NCBI GenBank assembly: GCA_902496015.1
Contig: CABUZJ010000002.1
Span: 150,253-214,252 of the forward strand
DNA: 64,000 nt
Source of the DNA: an uncultured Eubacteriales bacterium
Lineage (GTDB): Bacteria; Bacillota; Clostridia; Christensenellales; UBA1242
Direction of reading: 5' to 3'
How positions within the stretch are numbered: position 1 is the first letter of the stretch; every line of letters starts with the position of its first letter. Below the pieces are notes generated by a model. That model had not been told where the DNA came from and made no database searches. It saw nothing but the letters and a program-made list of their open reading frames with translations. Position numbers and translations under genes: made by a program. Of this stretch, positions 1 to 7,779 are shown piece after piece.

Positions 1-2
1 TT

Positions 3-341
3 CCATTTGTAACCGAAGAGATTTTTCAAGAGATATATCATAGTGCAATCTCTATTCATAAAACTAAAATAAAAGAATTAAATTTCGATTTTAATAATGA
101 GATTAATAATGGAGATAAGTTACTTGAAATTATAAGTCTTGCAAGAGGTGAAAAGACAAATGCAAATGTAAGCCTTAAAACACCTATTGAAAACTTAGTT
201 GTGGGATTAGATAAAACTTTAAGTGATGCGCTTAAACAAGCCAAACCTGATTTTATGGCAACGCTATTTATTAAAAATCTTCAAACCTATGAAATTAGTG
301 ATGGGCTTAAAGTTGATAAAATTGAATTGTGTGCAGAATAA
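3..341 (+). CDS. valS: Valine-tRNA ligase, C-terminal fragment
   Basis: Only the last 112 codons are in the window; the 5' part lies upstream. ValS charges tRNA-Val in the cytoplasm. The fragment opens with PFVTEEIFQEIY followed by SAISIHKT, the typical class I synthetase helix in the anticodon-binding domain (PF.TEEI...SIH). It then runs through a roughly 70-residue tail ending KIELCAE. Most Firmicutes ValS proteins finish with a long coiled-coil tRNA-binding arm; no such heptad region is visible here, so this may be the arm-less form. An intrinsic terminator follows at once. IleRS or LeuRS are less likely because the SIH motif and the short tail fit ValS better. The identification is by motif only. 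Confidence 0.75.
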   Translation, partial: PFVTEEIFQEIYHSAISIHKTKIKELNFDFNNEINNGDKLLEIISLARGEKTNANVSLKTPIENLVVGLDKTLSDALKQAKPDFMATLFIKNLQTYEISDGLKVDKIELCAE

Positions 342-342
342 C

Positions 343-378
343 AAAAAAGAGTTGAATAAATGATTCAACTCTTTTTTA
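343..378 (+). terminator. Intrinsic terminator after valS
   Basis: A perfect 15-bp inverted repeat (AAAAAAGAGTTGAAT and its complement) around the loop AAATG ends in a T tract. It starts two bases after the valS stop and separates valS from spo0A. Confidence 0.9.
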
Positions 379-476
379 TTTATTTTGATAAAAAGAGACA
401 TAATATAAATTTGCATTTTGTAAATTTGTGCAAAAAATTATAAAGTTTACCCGATAAAAAGTAGTTGATTTTCATT

Positions 477-485
477 TTCGACAAA
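477..485 (-). promoter_or_regulatory. 0A box upstream of spo0A
   Basis: TTCGACAAA on the + strand is the exact complement of TTTGTCGAA, the core 0A box bound by phosphorylated Spo0A. It lies about 120 bases before the spo0A start. spo0A autoregulation through such boxes is known in Bacillus; here the control is inferred from position and sequence. Confidence 0.65.
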
Positions 486-606
486 AAATCTAAAAACAAG
501 CAATTATTTACCTTAGTAAATAGTAGAAATTTGTTTTATTGAAGAAATTTTTATGATAACATGAGTTCAGTGCAACAATGCAAATAAAAATTTAAGAGAG
601 GAATAT

Positions 607-1374
607 ATGGAACAGATTAAAGTGCTTATAGCAGAAGACAATGATTTACAAAGGTCGAAACTTGAAAAAACATTAAGAGAAAATGGCAAATTTGAAGTGG
701 TTGGGGTGGCAAAAAATGGTAATGAAGCATTGAAACTTATTGAAAAGTTTCAGCCAAAAGTTGTAGTTACCGACATCATTTTAAGTGAATGTGATGGATT
801 TGGCGTTATGGAAAAGTGCAAAAAGTTAGGTTTTAATACAAGATTTTTAATCACATCATCACTTTCAAGTGAAACCTTTATTAATAAGGCTATGGATTTG
901 GGGGCTGATTATTATATGATTAAGCCTATTGATGAGAGCATTTTAATTGATAGAATAATTGAAGTCGCTGAGATTGGCGGTAACATTGAAAGTAGCAGTA
1001 AAATTAGGGCAAAAACTACTAATAAAAATAAGCAACTTGAAGAAAAAATTAGTAATATATTTATAACTGTTGGTATTCCTGCTCATATTAAAGGTTATCA
1101 GTTTTTAAGAGAAGCAATTAAACTTGCTATTGAAAAACCAGATATTATTAACAGCATTACAAAAGAGCTTTATCCTTCAATTGCTAGTCATTTTCAAACC
1201 AGTGCAAGTAAGGTTGAAAGGGCAATAAGACATGCTATTGAAGTGGCATGGAATAGGGGAAAGATTGAAAATATTAATTCAGTTTTTGGAATCAAAGTTT
1301 ATAGTAATAATGAAAAACCTACTAATGGTGAATTTATTGCACTTGTTGCAGACAAAATGTTGATTGAAGGTTAA
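607..1374 (+). CDS. spo0A: Sporulation master regulator Spo0A
   Basis: Response regulator that commits cells to sporulation when phosphorylated. The receiver domain occupies roughly residues 1-125, with the acidic pocket at E10-D11, the phosphoacceptor D56 in VVVTDIIL and K106 in MIKPID. A variable linker follows. The Spo0A-specific DNA-binding domain runs from about residue 145 to the end, with GIPAHIKGYQFLREAI and the recognition helix SASKVERAIRHAIEVAW. Total length of 255 residues is normal for the family. The start has the purine-rich GAGAGGAATAT upstream. The gene is monocistronic: a 0A box lies upstream and a hairpin terminator downstream. Nearby spoIIR, a SipL-like gene, veg and spmAB support real sporulation capacity. 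The call is secure. Confidence 0.97.
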   Translation: MEQIKVLIAEDNDLQRSKLEKTLRENGKFEVVGVAKNGNEALKLIEKFQPKVVVTDIILSECDGFGVMEKCKKLGFNTRFLITSSLSSETFINKAMDLGADYYMIKPIDESILIDRIIEVAEIGGNIESSSKIRAKTTNKNKQLEEKISNIFITVGIPAHIKGYQFLREAIKLAIEKPDIINSITKELYPSIASHFQTSASKVERAIRHAIEVAWNRGKIENINSVFGIKVYSNNEKPTNGEFIALVADKMLIEG

Positions 1375-1388
1375 TTAATTTTAATTAT

Positions 1389-1413
1389 AAGAGAGTTTAA
1401 GCTCTCTTTTATT
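1389..1413 (+). terminator. Terminator after spo0A
   Basis: AAGAGAG / CTCTCTT stem with a six-base loop, followed by T-rich sequence, starting 15 bases after the spo0A stop. Confidence 0.75.
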
Positions 1414-1449
1414 TTTTGTAAAATATTTAAAAAATGTTATTAAAAATAG

Positions 1450-1478
1450 TTTACAAATTAATATAATTGATATAATAT
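1450..1478 (+). promoter_or_regulatory. Promoter of the zinc-ribbon/poly-Asp gene
   Basis: TTTACA, 17 bases, TAATAT (an overlapping TATAAT lies two bases earlier). Transcription from here would begin near 1485. That rules out the in-frame TTG at 1480 as a start codon and supports the ATG at 1537. Confidence 0.6.
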
Positions 1479-1536
1479 ATTGTCAATTGTGAACATGTGG
1501 GCACAAAATGAGTATTATAAGTTAGGAGAGACCTTT

Positions 1537-2097
1537 ATGGAAAAAACTAAAAAATACAAAAAATGTCCAAGATGTGAACTTAACTATATTCCTGAAAATG
1601 AAGATTATTGTTTGGTTTGCAAGGCAGAAATGAAACTTACAGATGATTTTAATGATGATTTAGAACTTTGTCCAATTTGTGGTGTAAATTTTGTTAGTGT
1701 TGACCAAGCAATGTGTGATGAATGTGCTAAAAAGCGTACTCTTGATGATGTTGTTGATGAAATTGAACCAAATGCCGACCAAGAAGGTGAATGGGAAGAA
1801 ACTGATAAACCGCAAACGCAATCTATTGATGATTTGCCAGCTGATGATGATGTTGAAATTGTTAGTTTTAGTGAACTTGAAGATGATGAAGATGATTTTG
1901 ACGATTTAGATGATGACGAAGACGACATGGATAATGCTTTTGATGGTGAAGATGAATTAGATGAAGACTTCAACATTGACGATTATGCTGATGACGACGA
2001 CGATGACGACGACGATGACGATGATGATGACGACGATGATGACGACGACGATGACGATGATGATGACGACGACGATGATGACGACGATATAAAATAA
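1537..2097 (+). CDS. Double zinc-ribbon protein with poly-aspartate tail
   Basis: Unrecognised 186-residue protein. The ATG at 1537 is chosen because AGGAGAG sits just before it; an earlier in-frame TTG lacks a ribosome site. Two zinc-ribbon-like units lie at the N-terminus: C10-x2-C13...C25-x2-C28 and C45-x2-C48...C60-x2-C63. From about residue 65 the chain is almost wholly acidic. Residues 152-184 are 33 consecutive aspartates, encoded by irregularly mixed GAT and GAC codons, and the protein ends D-I-K. Acidic tails occur on the RNA polymerase delta subunit, which displaces nucleic acid, but the N-terminal fold here is different. A role as nucleic-acid mimic, chaperone-like or metal-binding protein is inference. 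It is transcribed alone, with its own promoter and terminator. Confidence 0.8.
   Translation: MEKTKKYKKCPRCELNYIPENEDYCLVCKAEMKLTDDFNDDLELCPICGVNFVSVDQAMCDECAKKRTLDDVVDEIEPNADQEGEWEETDKPQTQSIDDLPADDDVEIVSFSELEDDEDDFDDLDDDEDDMDNAFDGEDELDEDFNIDDYADDDDDDDDDDDDDDDDDDDDDDDDDDDDDDDDDIK
1990..2088 (+). repeat. GAY microsatellite encoding 33 Asp
   Basis: Thirty-three GAT/GAC codons in a row, in frame in the gene above. GAT and GAC alternate irregularly, so the tract is only partly repetitive at DNA level, yet it could still change length by slippage. Assemblies may miscount it. Confidence 0.9.
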
Positions 2098-2112
2098 TAT
2101 AAAATCAAAATT

Positions 2113-2139
2113 ATTCTAGGTAAATCCTAGAATTTTTTA
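2113..2139 (+). terminator. Terminator after poly-Asp gene
   Basis: ATTCTAGG / CCTAGAAT stem with loop TAAAT, followed by a T tract. Confidence 0.85.
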
Positions 2140-2189
2140 TTTTTTGAATAAAAAATAATCTTCTGGGAAAATTTAGGGCAGGAGATGTT

Positions 2190-2438
2190 ATGAGAAAAGT
2201 TAATATTGATTTAAGTGAAATAGCAACACAGATTAAAGGCATGAAAGGTGAAAGCGTTAAAATGCAAGTTAATAAAGGTAGAAAGCGCATAGAGAAATAT
2301 ACTGGAGTAATTGAGAGTGTTTATCCTAGCATATTTACTGTAAGGATAGATAATCCTGTTGCACAAGACTTTTTAAGTTATTCTTATAGTGAAGTTTTGT
2401 GTGGAGATGTTAAAATTATTCCAAATTTAAAAAAATAG
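2190..2438 (+). CDS. veg: Veg family protein
   Basis: An 82-residue small basic protein of the Veg family, strongly expressed during growth in Bacillus and linked to biofilm matrix control through SinR. The recognisable family stretch is IKGMKGESVKMQVNKGRKR, followed by GVIESVYPSIFTVRI, a small Sm-like beta-barrel. The length matches the family and a good GGCAGGAG ribosome site precedes the ATG. In Bacillus veg follows rsmA/ksgA; here it is followed instead by a DUF3794/LysM gene, an arrangement I recall from clostridia. The exact molecular activity of Veg is not settled. Confidence 0.9.
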   Translation: MRKVNIDLSEIATQIKGMKGESVKMQVNKGRKRIEKYTGVIESVYPSIFTVRIDNPVAQDFLSYSYSEVLCGDVKIIPNLKK

Positions 2439-2507
2439 TATATTAAGTGTTCTAAAATCAAACTGTCAGCATAGAATTTTTGTAAGAACAGTAGGGAGGA
2501 TAGTTTG

Positions 2508-3998
2508 ATGGCGTTTGAGTTCAACCAAACAAATTTAACAAATCAAAAGAAAACAGAAGTTTGCCAGTTTTCAACAACAAGTAAATTTTCTGTAACTGAC
2601 GATGCACAAGTGAAAAAAATATTAAAAGTTGTGGCAACACCAAAGATTAACTCTCATGAACAAGTTGCAGATGGGGTTAATTTTGCTGGGACAACTTATG
2701 TAAACATTGCTTATATTTCAACTGATGATGAATTGCTTAGCATTAATGGCCAATTTGACTGGCAAAATAAGTGTGATAGTTTAGAACTTTCACAAACTCT
2801 TTATTTGCCTAAAATTGCAGATTTAGAATGTCATATTAGTGATGATTGCGTAAACTTGTCTTGCCTTATAAGTGTGAGCGAAATAGGATTAGAACAAGTT
2901 GCTATTAAAAATTTAGTTGCCGATGAAACACTTGTAACTAAAAAAGAAACAAAAACAGTTAAAACAGTTGTTGCTTCAAATAATGAAGAATTTAACATTG
3001 TTGAAGATTTTTCAGTTCAATCTGGGATTGAAGAAATTTTAGCAACCAAAGCAGATGTGGCAGTTAAAAATGTTTATTCTGGTGTTGATAGCGTTACAAT
3101 TGAGGGTTTGTGCTTTGTTGACGCATTAATTAAAACGGCCGATGGTATTGGTGAAATAAATAAAGCATTTGATTTTAAACAAGAAGTTTCTTGTTTAGGG
3201 GCAACTGTTGGTCAAATAGCAAATGCGTATATCCAAGTTTATAATGCTTCAATGCTTATAAGTGAAACAGAAGGCGATGAAAATAATAGCAATGCAAGTT
3301 TAACTGTGGGAGTGGTTTGCCAAGTGACTACTCAAAGTGAAAGCGAGATTGAAATAGTTTGTGATGCATTTTCTTGTGTGGCAGATACTATTGTTAGCAC
3401 CACTTGTGAAGAATTAGATGTTTATGGTGAAAATGTTCTAGTTAGTGATAATGCTGTGCTTAACATTGCACTTGACAATTACCCAGAATTTGACGAAATA
3501 AAAAGTGTTTTGGTTACAAATACTAATATTAGTGAAATTAGGGTAGTTGACGATAAAACTCAAATTGAAGGAGTTATTGATGCTGATGTAATTTACTCTA
3601 TAGCAAATGGTGGATTAGATAAAAAAGAAGCGGTTTTACCATTTGTGTTGCAGGTTAGTGGAGAATTTACAGACATTGAAAAAATTGTAGCACAAGTTTC
3701 AAGCTTTAAAATTCGTGGTGCACACGAACTAGAAGTTATAGTATCTTTAACTGCTAGCCCTTGTAAACTTGAAAAAACATTTATAAATTTTATTTCATCA
3801 ATTGAAATTAGTGAAGAACAATTACAGGAAGATGCTGGTATTAAAATGTATGTTGCAAAAGAAAATGAAGATTTGTTTGATGTTAGTCGGGTTCTTAAAG
3901 TGCGTCCTGAACAAATTTTGGCACAAAATGATAATATTGAAAGCATTAATGCAGGAGATAAAATTTTTGTTTACCTTCCCCAAACTGCAAATTTTTAA
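2508..3998 (+). CDS. SipL-like SPOCS (DUF3794) and LysM spore-coat protein
   Basis: A 496-residue protein built of repeated beta-rich segments followed by a C-terminal LysM-like domain (roughly residues 445-495, MYVAKENEDLFDVSRVLKV...AGDKIFVY). The repeats at about 30-145, 170-300 and 340-440 have the character of SPOCS/DUF3794 domains. In Clostridioides difficile SipL combines these domains and binds SpoIVA to anchor the spore coat; the same job is inferred here. There is no signal peptide, which fits a mother-cell cytosolic coat protein. The ATG at 2508 follows AGGGAGGA; a TTG one codon earlier is less likely. The protein is very poor in Arg and rich in Val, Ile, Glu and Asp. It sits between veg and spoIIR, so the context is sporulation. 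Confidence 0.8.
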   Translation: MAFEFNQTNLTNQKKTEVCQFSTTSKFSVTDDAQVKKILKVVATPKINSHEQVADGVNFAGTTYVNIAYISTDDELLSINGQFDWQNKCDSLELSQTLYLPKIADLECHISDDCVNLSCLISVSEIGLEQVAIKNLVADETLVTKKETKTVKTVVASNNEEFNIVEDFSVQSGIEEILATKADVAVKNVYSGVDSVTIEGLCFVDALIKTADGIGEINKAFDFKQEVSCLGATVGQIANAYIQVYNASMLISETEGDENNSNASLTVGVVCQVTTQSESEIEIVCDAFSCVADTIVSTTCEELDVYGENVLVSDNAVLNIALDNYPEFDEIKSVLVTNTNISEIRVVDDKTQIEGVIDADVIYSIANGGLDKKEAVLPFVLQVSGEFTDIEKIVAQVSSFKIRGAHELEVIVSLTASPCKLEKTFINFISSIEISEEQLQEDAGIKMYVAKENEDLFDVSRVLKVRPEQILAQNDNIESINAGDKIFVYLPQTANF

Positions 3999-4019
3999 AC
4001 ATAGAATTTAAAAAACGCC

Positions 4020-4057
4020 AAAAATGGCAGAAGACTTATGGTCTTTCGCCATTTTTT
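4020..4057 (+). terminator. Terminator after SipL-like gene
   Basis: Long hairpin: AAAAATGGC pairs with GCCATTTTT, one mismatch, then a further G-A-A-G-A-C / G-T-C-T-T-T helix and a short loop. A T tract follows. Confidence 0.85.
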
Positions 4058-4116
4058 ATTGTTTACTTAAATATTTATTGCCAATTATTAAAGTAGAAAG
4101 ATAAAAGGAGTAAATT

Positions 4117-4671
4117 ATGAAAAAAATTATTTCACTTGTGGTAATTGGTTTTATTTTAACTGTTATTCTTGCAGTTTGTTTGGTGATTCCATCAAAAGAA
4201 AATAATGCTCAGGCATTAGATAAAACTTGTTATATAAGAATTCATATTCGTGCGAATAGTAATGATGATGTGGATCAAAATGTTAAATATAAAGTTAAAA
4301 GTGCTATTGTTGATTATTTAACACCAATTATTGCAGAGTGTGAAACTTTAAATGAAGCACATGCGCAGATTGCTAGCAAATTACAAGAAATCACAAATGT
4401 TGCGAATGTTGTGCTTAAAAGCAATGGGTTTAATTATACTGCTAATGCAAGGCTTAACGATGAATATTTCCCAACTCGTGCTTATGCCGATGTTGTGCTT
4501 GATGAGGGCGTTTATGATGCGTTAATTGTGGAACTTGGCTCTGGGACAGGTAATAACTGGTGGTGTGTGGTGTATCCTCCATTATGTTTTATTGGCGCAG
4601 AAAACGAGGGAAGCAATACAATAGTTTATAAGTCGAAAATTGTTGAATTAATAAATAAGTATTGTAAATAA
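4117..4671 (+). CDS. spoIIR: Stage II sporulation protein R
   Basis: SpoIIR is made in the forespore under sigma-F and secreted into the intermembrane space. There it triggers the SpoIIGA protease to mature pro-sigma-E in the mother cell. The 184-residue protein has an N-terminal membrane/signal segment (about 4-26). Family blocks follow: IRIHIRANSND, then DQNVKYKVKSAIVDYL, FPTRAYADVVLDEGVYDALIVELG and GTGNNWWCVVYPPLCF. The last block, with its paired Trp and Cys-containing loops, is diagnostic. AAAGGAG precedes the ATG. The gene stands alone after a terminator. Spo0A, SipL-like and SpmAB elsewhere in the window agree with a sporulating organism. Confidence 0.95.
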   Translation: MKKIISLVVIGFILTVILAVCLVIPSKENNAQALDKTCYIRIHIRANSNDDVDQNVKYKVKSAIVDYLTPIIAECETLNEAHAQIASKLQEITNVANVVLKSNGFNYTANARLNDEYFPTRAYADVVLDEGVYDALIVELGSGTGNNWWCVVYPPLCFIGAENEGSNTIVYKSKIVELINKYCK

Positions 4672-4679
4672 TTGCAAAA

Positions 4680-4688
4680 GTCGACAAA
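4680..4688 (-). promoter_or_regulatory. Near-consensus 0A box before the Rho-like gene
   Basis: GTCGACAAA on the + strand reads TTTGTCGAC on the other, 8 of 9 to the 0A box. It lies 46 bases before the next start codon, in the 63-base gap after spoIIR. One mismatch in the core makes this tentative. Confidence 0.35.
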
Positions 4689-4734
4689 ATGTGCTAATCT
4701 TAGTCATAGATAGTCAAATAAAAAGGAAAAGGAA

Positions 4735-5841
4735 ATGGATTTAGGTAATTTTTCAAGAGAAGAACTTTATGCTATCAATATTCACGAACTAAGGAAACTT
4801 GGTCAGCAAGTGGGTGTTAAATCGCCTTCTTCTTTGAATAAGGAAGATTTAGTTGAAAATATTTATTCTATTATTACTGGAATCCAAATGCCATATAAAC
4901 AAAAAGATAAACGCGGAAGACCTACAAAAGCAAGAGTTGATGATAAATTTTTTTATGATATAAAAAACTTGACAACTTTTGGTTCAGCACAAAATAGTTT
5001 GGGCTATGGGAGCGTTGCGAGTCAGGCTAGTGAATATTATTTTGCGGGTGATATTCCTAAGCATTTAATTAAAAGAGGAACTTTTATAAAAACAAAGAAT
5101 GCAGGTAAAATTTGTAAGTATCCTTATGTGGAAAGTGAACAAGATGCTTATATTGGTCAAGATTTAATAAACGACTACAATTTGAGAGATTTTGATATTG
5201 TTGATTATTGTCTAGTAGATAGTAATGCCATAATTAAAGATGTTTCGACTGTAATAGCGGTTAATGGTAAAAAAATTAGCGAAGATGAAGTGATATTTAA
5301 TCGACTTGGAAAATGTGGAAAAGAAGGCGTATTGGTGCGTAATTTTAAAGGCAATAACGAAATTGTTAGAGGTTCAAGAGTTTTAGTGTTTAGCGATGTG
5401 CCTTTTGATAGCAATGAGGCATGCCAAAACTTATGTGATAAATTTTCAAAACTTGATAATGCATTTGTTATTGCTTTAAGTTTAGACAAACAGCAGAATT
5501 TTAAGTTTAATAAAAACAATGTGATATCTTATTCAAGTAATGTTATAGACAATCCAATAGTTAGTTTTGAAGCCTGCAACAAGGCATTATTGCAGGCAAA
5601 AATTCAAACTTCTATTGGCGATAATGTTGTGATTATTATAGATAATATTGAAACTTTAATAAAAGCATTTAAAGCCAATGTTAGTGATAATGCACAAATG
5701 CATATTAAAAGATTGTTGTTTACTGCTAATACTTTTGAAAATGGTGCAAGTATAACTATCATTTGCCTTGCTCCAAATAAATTTAAAACAGATAGTGCAC
5801 TTAACGATTATTTAGAATATTTTGACACAATTATAAAATAA
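4735..5841 (+). CDS. Rho-like protein with degenerate ATPase domain
   Basis: A 368-residue protein with the order of parts of transcription terminator Rho but shorter. Residues 6-48 (SREELYAINIHELRKLGQQV) match the Rho N-terminal helical domain. Around 110-165, EQDAYIGQDLINDYNLRDFDIV matches the Rho RNA-binding cold-shock fold (D.YVSPSQIRRFNLRTGD). From about 205, RGSRVLVFSDVPFDSNEA takes the place of the P-loop segment, and the GKT is absent. About 297-310, VVIIIDNIETLIKA matches the Rho Walker B/DSITRL.RA region, and GASITIICLA near 347 matches GGSLTIIATA. The helicase should therefore be unable to bind ATP in the usual way. Its role is unknown; an RNA-binding Rho relative or Rho antagonist is inference. 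It follows spoIIR and ends in its own terminator. Confidence 0.75.
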   Translation: MDLGNFSREELYAINIHELRKLGQQVGVKSPSSLNKEDLVENIYSIITGIQMPYKQKDKRGRPTKARVDDKFFYDIKNLTTFGSAQNSLGYGSVASQASEYYFAGDIPKHLIKRGTFIKTKNAGKICKYPYVESEQDAYIGQDLINDYNLRDFDIVDYCLVDSNAIIKDVSTVIAVNGKKISEDEVIFNRLGKCGKEGVLVRNFKGNNEIVRGSRVLVFSDVPFDSNEACQNLCDKFSKLDNAFVIALSLDKQQNFKFNKNNVISYSSNVIDNPIVSFEACNKALLQAKIQTSIGDNVVIIIDNIETLIKAFKANVSDNAQMHIKRLLFTANTFENGASITIICLAPNKFKTDSALNDYLEYFDTIIK

Positions 5842-5865
5842 CCTAAGTTTTAGGTTATTTTATTT
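5836..5865 (+). terminator. Terminator after the Rho-like gene
   Basis: AAATAACCTAA / TTAGGTTATTT 11-bp stem with a three-base loop, overlapping the stop codon and followed by T-rich sequence. Confidence 0.8.
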
Positions 5866-5909
5866 GTTTTATTAGTGTTGTTTGATATAATTAACAAGAG
5901 GTAATATAA

Positions 5910-7280
5910 ATGAGCATAACAGAAAAAATGAGTAATTTAAGAGATTACTTTAATTCAGGAATAACACTTGATTTAAAATTTAGAGAACAAGTTTTAAAGA
6001 ATTTAAAGCAAAGTATAATTAGAAACGAAAAAGAAATATTTAAAGCTTTAAATCAAGATTTGGGCAAAAGTGAAACAGAAAGTTATATGAGCGAAGTAGG
6101 TCTTGTGCTTAGTGAGATTTCTTATTGCCTTAAACATTTTAAAAAATGGGCAAAACCTAAAAAAGTAAGAACTCCATTAGCACAGTTTCCTGCAAAGAGT
6201 TTTATGGTTTATGAACCAAGGGGAGTTGTTTTAATTATGAGCCCTTGGAATTACCCATTTATGCTAACAATGGAACCATTAGTTGGTGCCATTTGTGCGG
6301 GAAATTGTTGCGTTTTAAAACCGTCTAATTATTCACCATGCACAAGTGCAATTATTAGAAAAATTATTAGCGAATGCTTTGATGAAAATCATGTTTATGT
6401 GGTTTTGGGTGGAAGAGAGCAAAACCAAGAACTTTTAGATGAAAGATTTGATTACATATTTTTTACGGGCGGAATTACAGTTGGAAAAGTGGTAGCAGAA
6501 AAGACAAGTAAATATTTAACTCCAATTACACTTGAATTAGGTGGTAAAAGTCCTTGCATTATAGAAAAAAGTGCTAATGTTAAACTTGCCGCAAAAAGAG
6601 TGGTGTTTGGTAAGTTTTTAAACTGTGGACAAACTTGCATTGCACCCGATTATTGTTTAGTTGATAATAGTGTTAAACAAGAATTTATAGAATGTGTTAA
6701 ATTAGAAATAGTTAAAATGTTTGGTAAAAACCCTATTGATAATAATTTATATGGGAAGATAATTAACCAAAAGCATTATGATAGAATAATGGGGCTAATA
6801 GATAGTAATAAAGTTGTGTTTGGCGGAAAAGGAAATAAGGAAAGCAACAAAATAGAGCCAACTATATTAAATAATGTTACACTTGCTGATGCTGTTATGC
6901 AAGAGGAAATTTTTGGCCCAGTTTTGCCAATAATAGGAATTAATGGTTTAAATGAAGCGAAAAATATTATTAAAAATTTTGGTAAACCCTTAGCGCTTTA
7001 TTTGTTTACTACCAATAAAAAGGTAGAAAAAGATATTTTAAATAACATTTCTTTTGGAGGAGGATGCATTAACGATACTATTATTCACATTGCAACAAGC
7101 AGAATGCCTTTTGGAGGAGTGGGTTATAGTGGGTTAGGTAATTATCATGGAAAGTTTAGTTTTGATACATTTAGTCATTTAAAGCCTATTGTTAAAAAGT
7201 CTAATAAAATAGATTTGCCTATGCGTTACCAACCTTATTCAAAAGAAAATTATAAAATAATAAAAATGTTTTTAAAATAA
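5910..7280 (+). CDS. Aldehyde dehydrogenase, family 3 type
   Basis: Cytosolic NAD(P)-dependent oxidation of an aldehyde to its acid; the substrate cannot be told from sequence. The 456-residue length and lack of an N-terminal extension fit the class 3 (ALDH3/YwdH) branch. Visible motifs: MSPWNYPFMLTMEPL near 110, FFTGG near 185, the general-base glutamate in LELGGKSP near 209, the catalytic Cys243 in CGQTCIAPDY, and EEIFGPVLPI near 334. All key residues are present, so the enzyme should be active. AGAGG lies before the ATG. It is transcribed alone between two hairpin terminators. Class 3 enzymes often act on medium or long-chain aldehydes, but this is family knowledge only. Confidence 0.92.
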   Translation: MSITEKMSNLRDYFNSGITLDLKFREQVLKNLKQSIIRNEKEIFKALNQDLGKSETESYMSEVGLVLSEISYCLKHFKKWAKPKKVRTPLAQFPAKSFMVYEPRGVVLIMSPWNYPFMLTMEPLVGAICAGNCCVLKPSNYSPCTSAIIRKIISECFDENHVYVVLGGREQNQELLDERFDYIFFTGGITVGKVVAEKTSKYLTPITLELGGKSPCIIEKSANVKLAAKRVVFGKFLNCGQTCIAPDYCLVDNSVKQEFIECVKLEIVKMFGKNPIDNNLYGKIINQKHYDRIMGLIDSNKVVFGGKGNKESNKIEPTILNNVTLADAVMQEEIFGPVLPIIGINGLNEAKNIIKNFGKPLALYLFTTNKKVEKDILNNISFGGGCINDTIIHIATSRMPFGGVGYSGLGNYHGKFSFDTFSHLKPIVKKSNKIDLPMRYQPYSKENYKIIKMFLK

Positions 7281-7288
7281 AATTAAAT

Positions 7289-7325
7289 AAAAAGTCCAAG
7301 CAAGTTTTCATGGACTTTTTATTTT
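7289..7325. terminator. Bidirectional terminator between convergent genes
   Basis: AAAAAGTCCA / TGGACTTTTT stem with a 12-base loop. A tract on the left and T tract on the right let it serve both the aldehyde dehydrogenase and the opposing small gene, whose stop codon lies at its edge. Confidence 0.85.
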
Positions 7326-7582
7326 TCAATAACATGTTCTAATATAAGTTTATCGAAATTTATTGTTTCAACAAAATCTCTAATTGTAAAACTAGTTGTG
7401 TTAAATTTATCAAAATTTATTATATGGCTTTTTAATATAACAGGGGTAGGTATATCAAGAATGTGGCAGATTTCTTGAATGTGTAGATAAAGCTTATCAG
7501 GGTCATAATTATCTAAACTTTCATATATTATGTTATTGCCTAACTTATGGTTCGTTTCAAGCTTTGCCCAAATTTTAATCAT
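7319..7582 (-). CDS. Conserved-looking small protein, unknown function
   Basis: An 87-residue soluble protein I do not recognise. It begins MIKIWAKLETNHKLGNN and is rich in Ile, Asp and His; no membrane segment, signal peptide or metal motif is clear. The spacing of charged and hydrophobic residues (LYLHIQEICHILDIPTPV) suggests a small alpha/beta domain with a central helix. AGGAGA stands before the start, and the gene ends in a bidirectional terminator shared with the aldehyde dehydrogenase. Real coding is supported by the ribosome site, codon use like its neighbours and the terminator placement. No function is proposed. Confidence 0.7.
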   Translation of the reverse strand: MIKIWAKLETNHKLGNNIIYESLDNYDPDKLYLHIQEICHILDIPTPVILKSHIINFDKFNTTSFTIRDFVETINFDKLILEHVIEK

Positions 7583-7714
7583 GATAATCTCCTAATTAAA
7601 TCAATTAATTTTAGCATAAAATAGAAAAATTTACAATAAAATTTAACACTTATATTAAATTATGAATAAAGATAATAAAACAAGAAAATATTAAATTTAC
7701 TTGGTCAAAATTTC

Positions 7715-7743
7715 TTGACATTATTAAATTTGATAAATATAAT
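7715..7743 (+). promoter_or_regulatory. Consensus sigma-A promoter of greA
   Basis: Perfect TTGACA and TATAAT separated by 17 bases. Transcription would start near 7750, giving a leader of about 30 bases with the AGGAGGA ribosome site. Confidence 0.92.
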
Positions 7744-7779
7744 TATCGCATGTTGTGAATGCAACTAGGAGGAAGATTT

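Noticed and set aside
1605..1976. Ser-rich open frame opposite the poly-Asp gene
   Set aside because: It is the mirror of GAT/GAC codons (ATC/GTC and TCA/TCG reading), with no ribosome site; the + strand gene has cysteine motifs, promoter and terminator.
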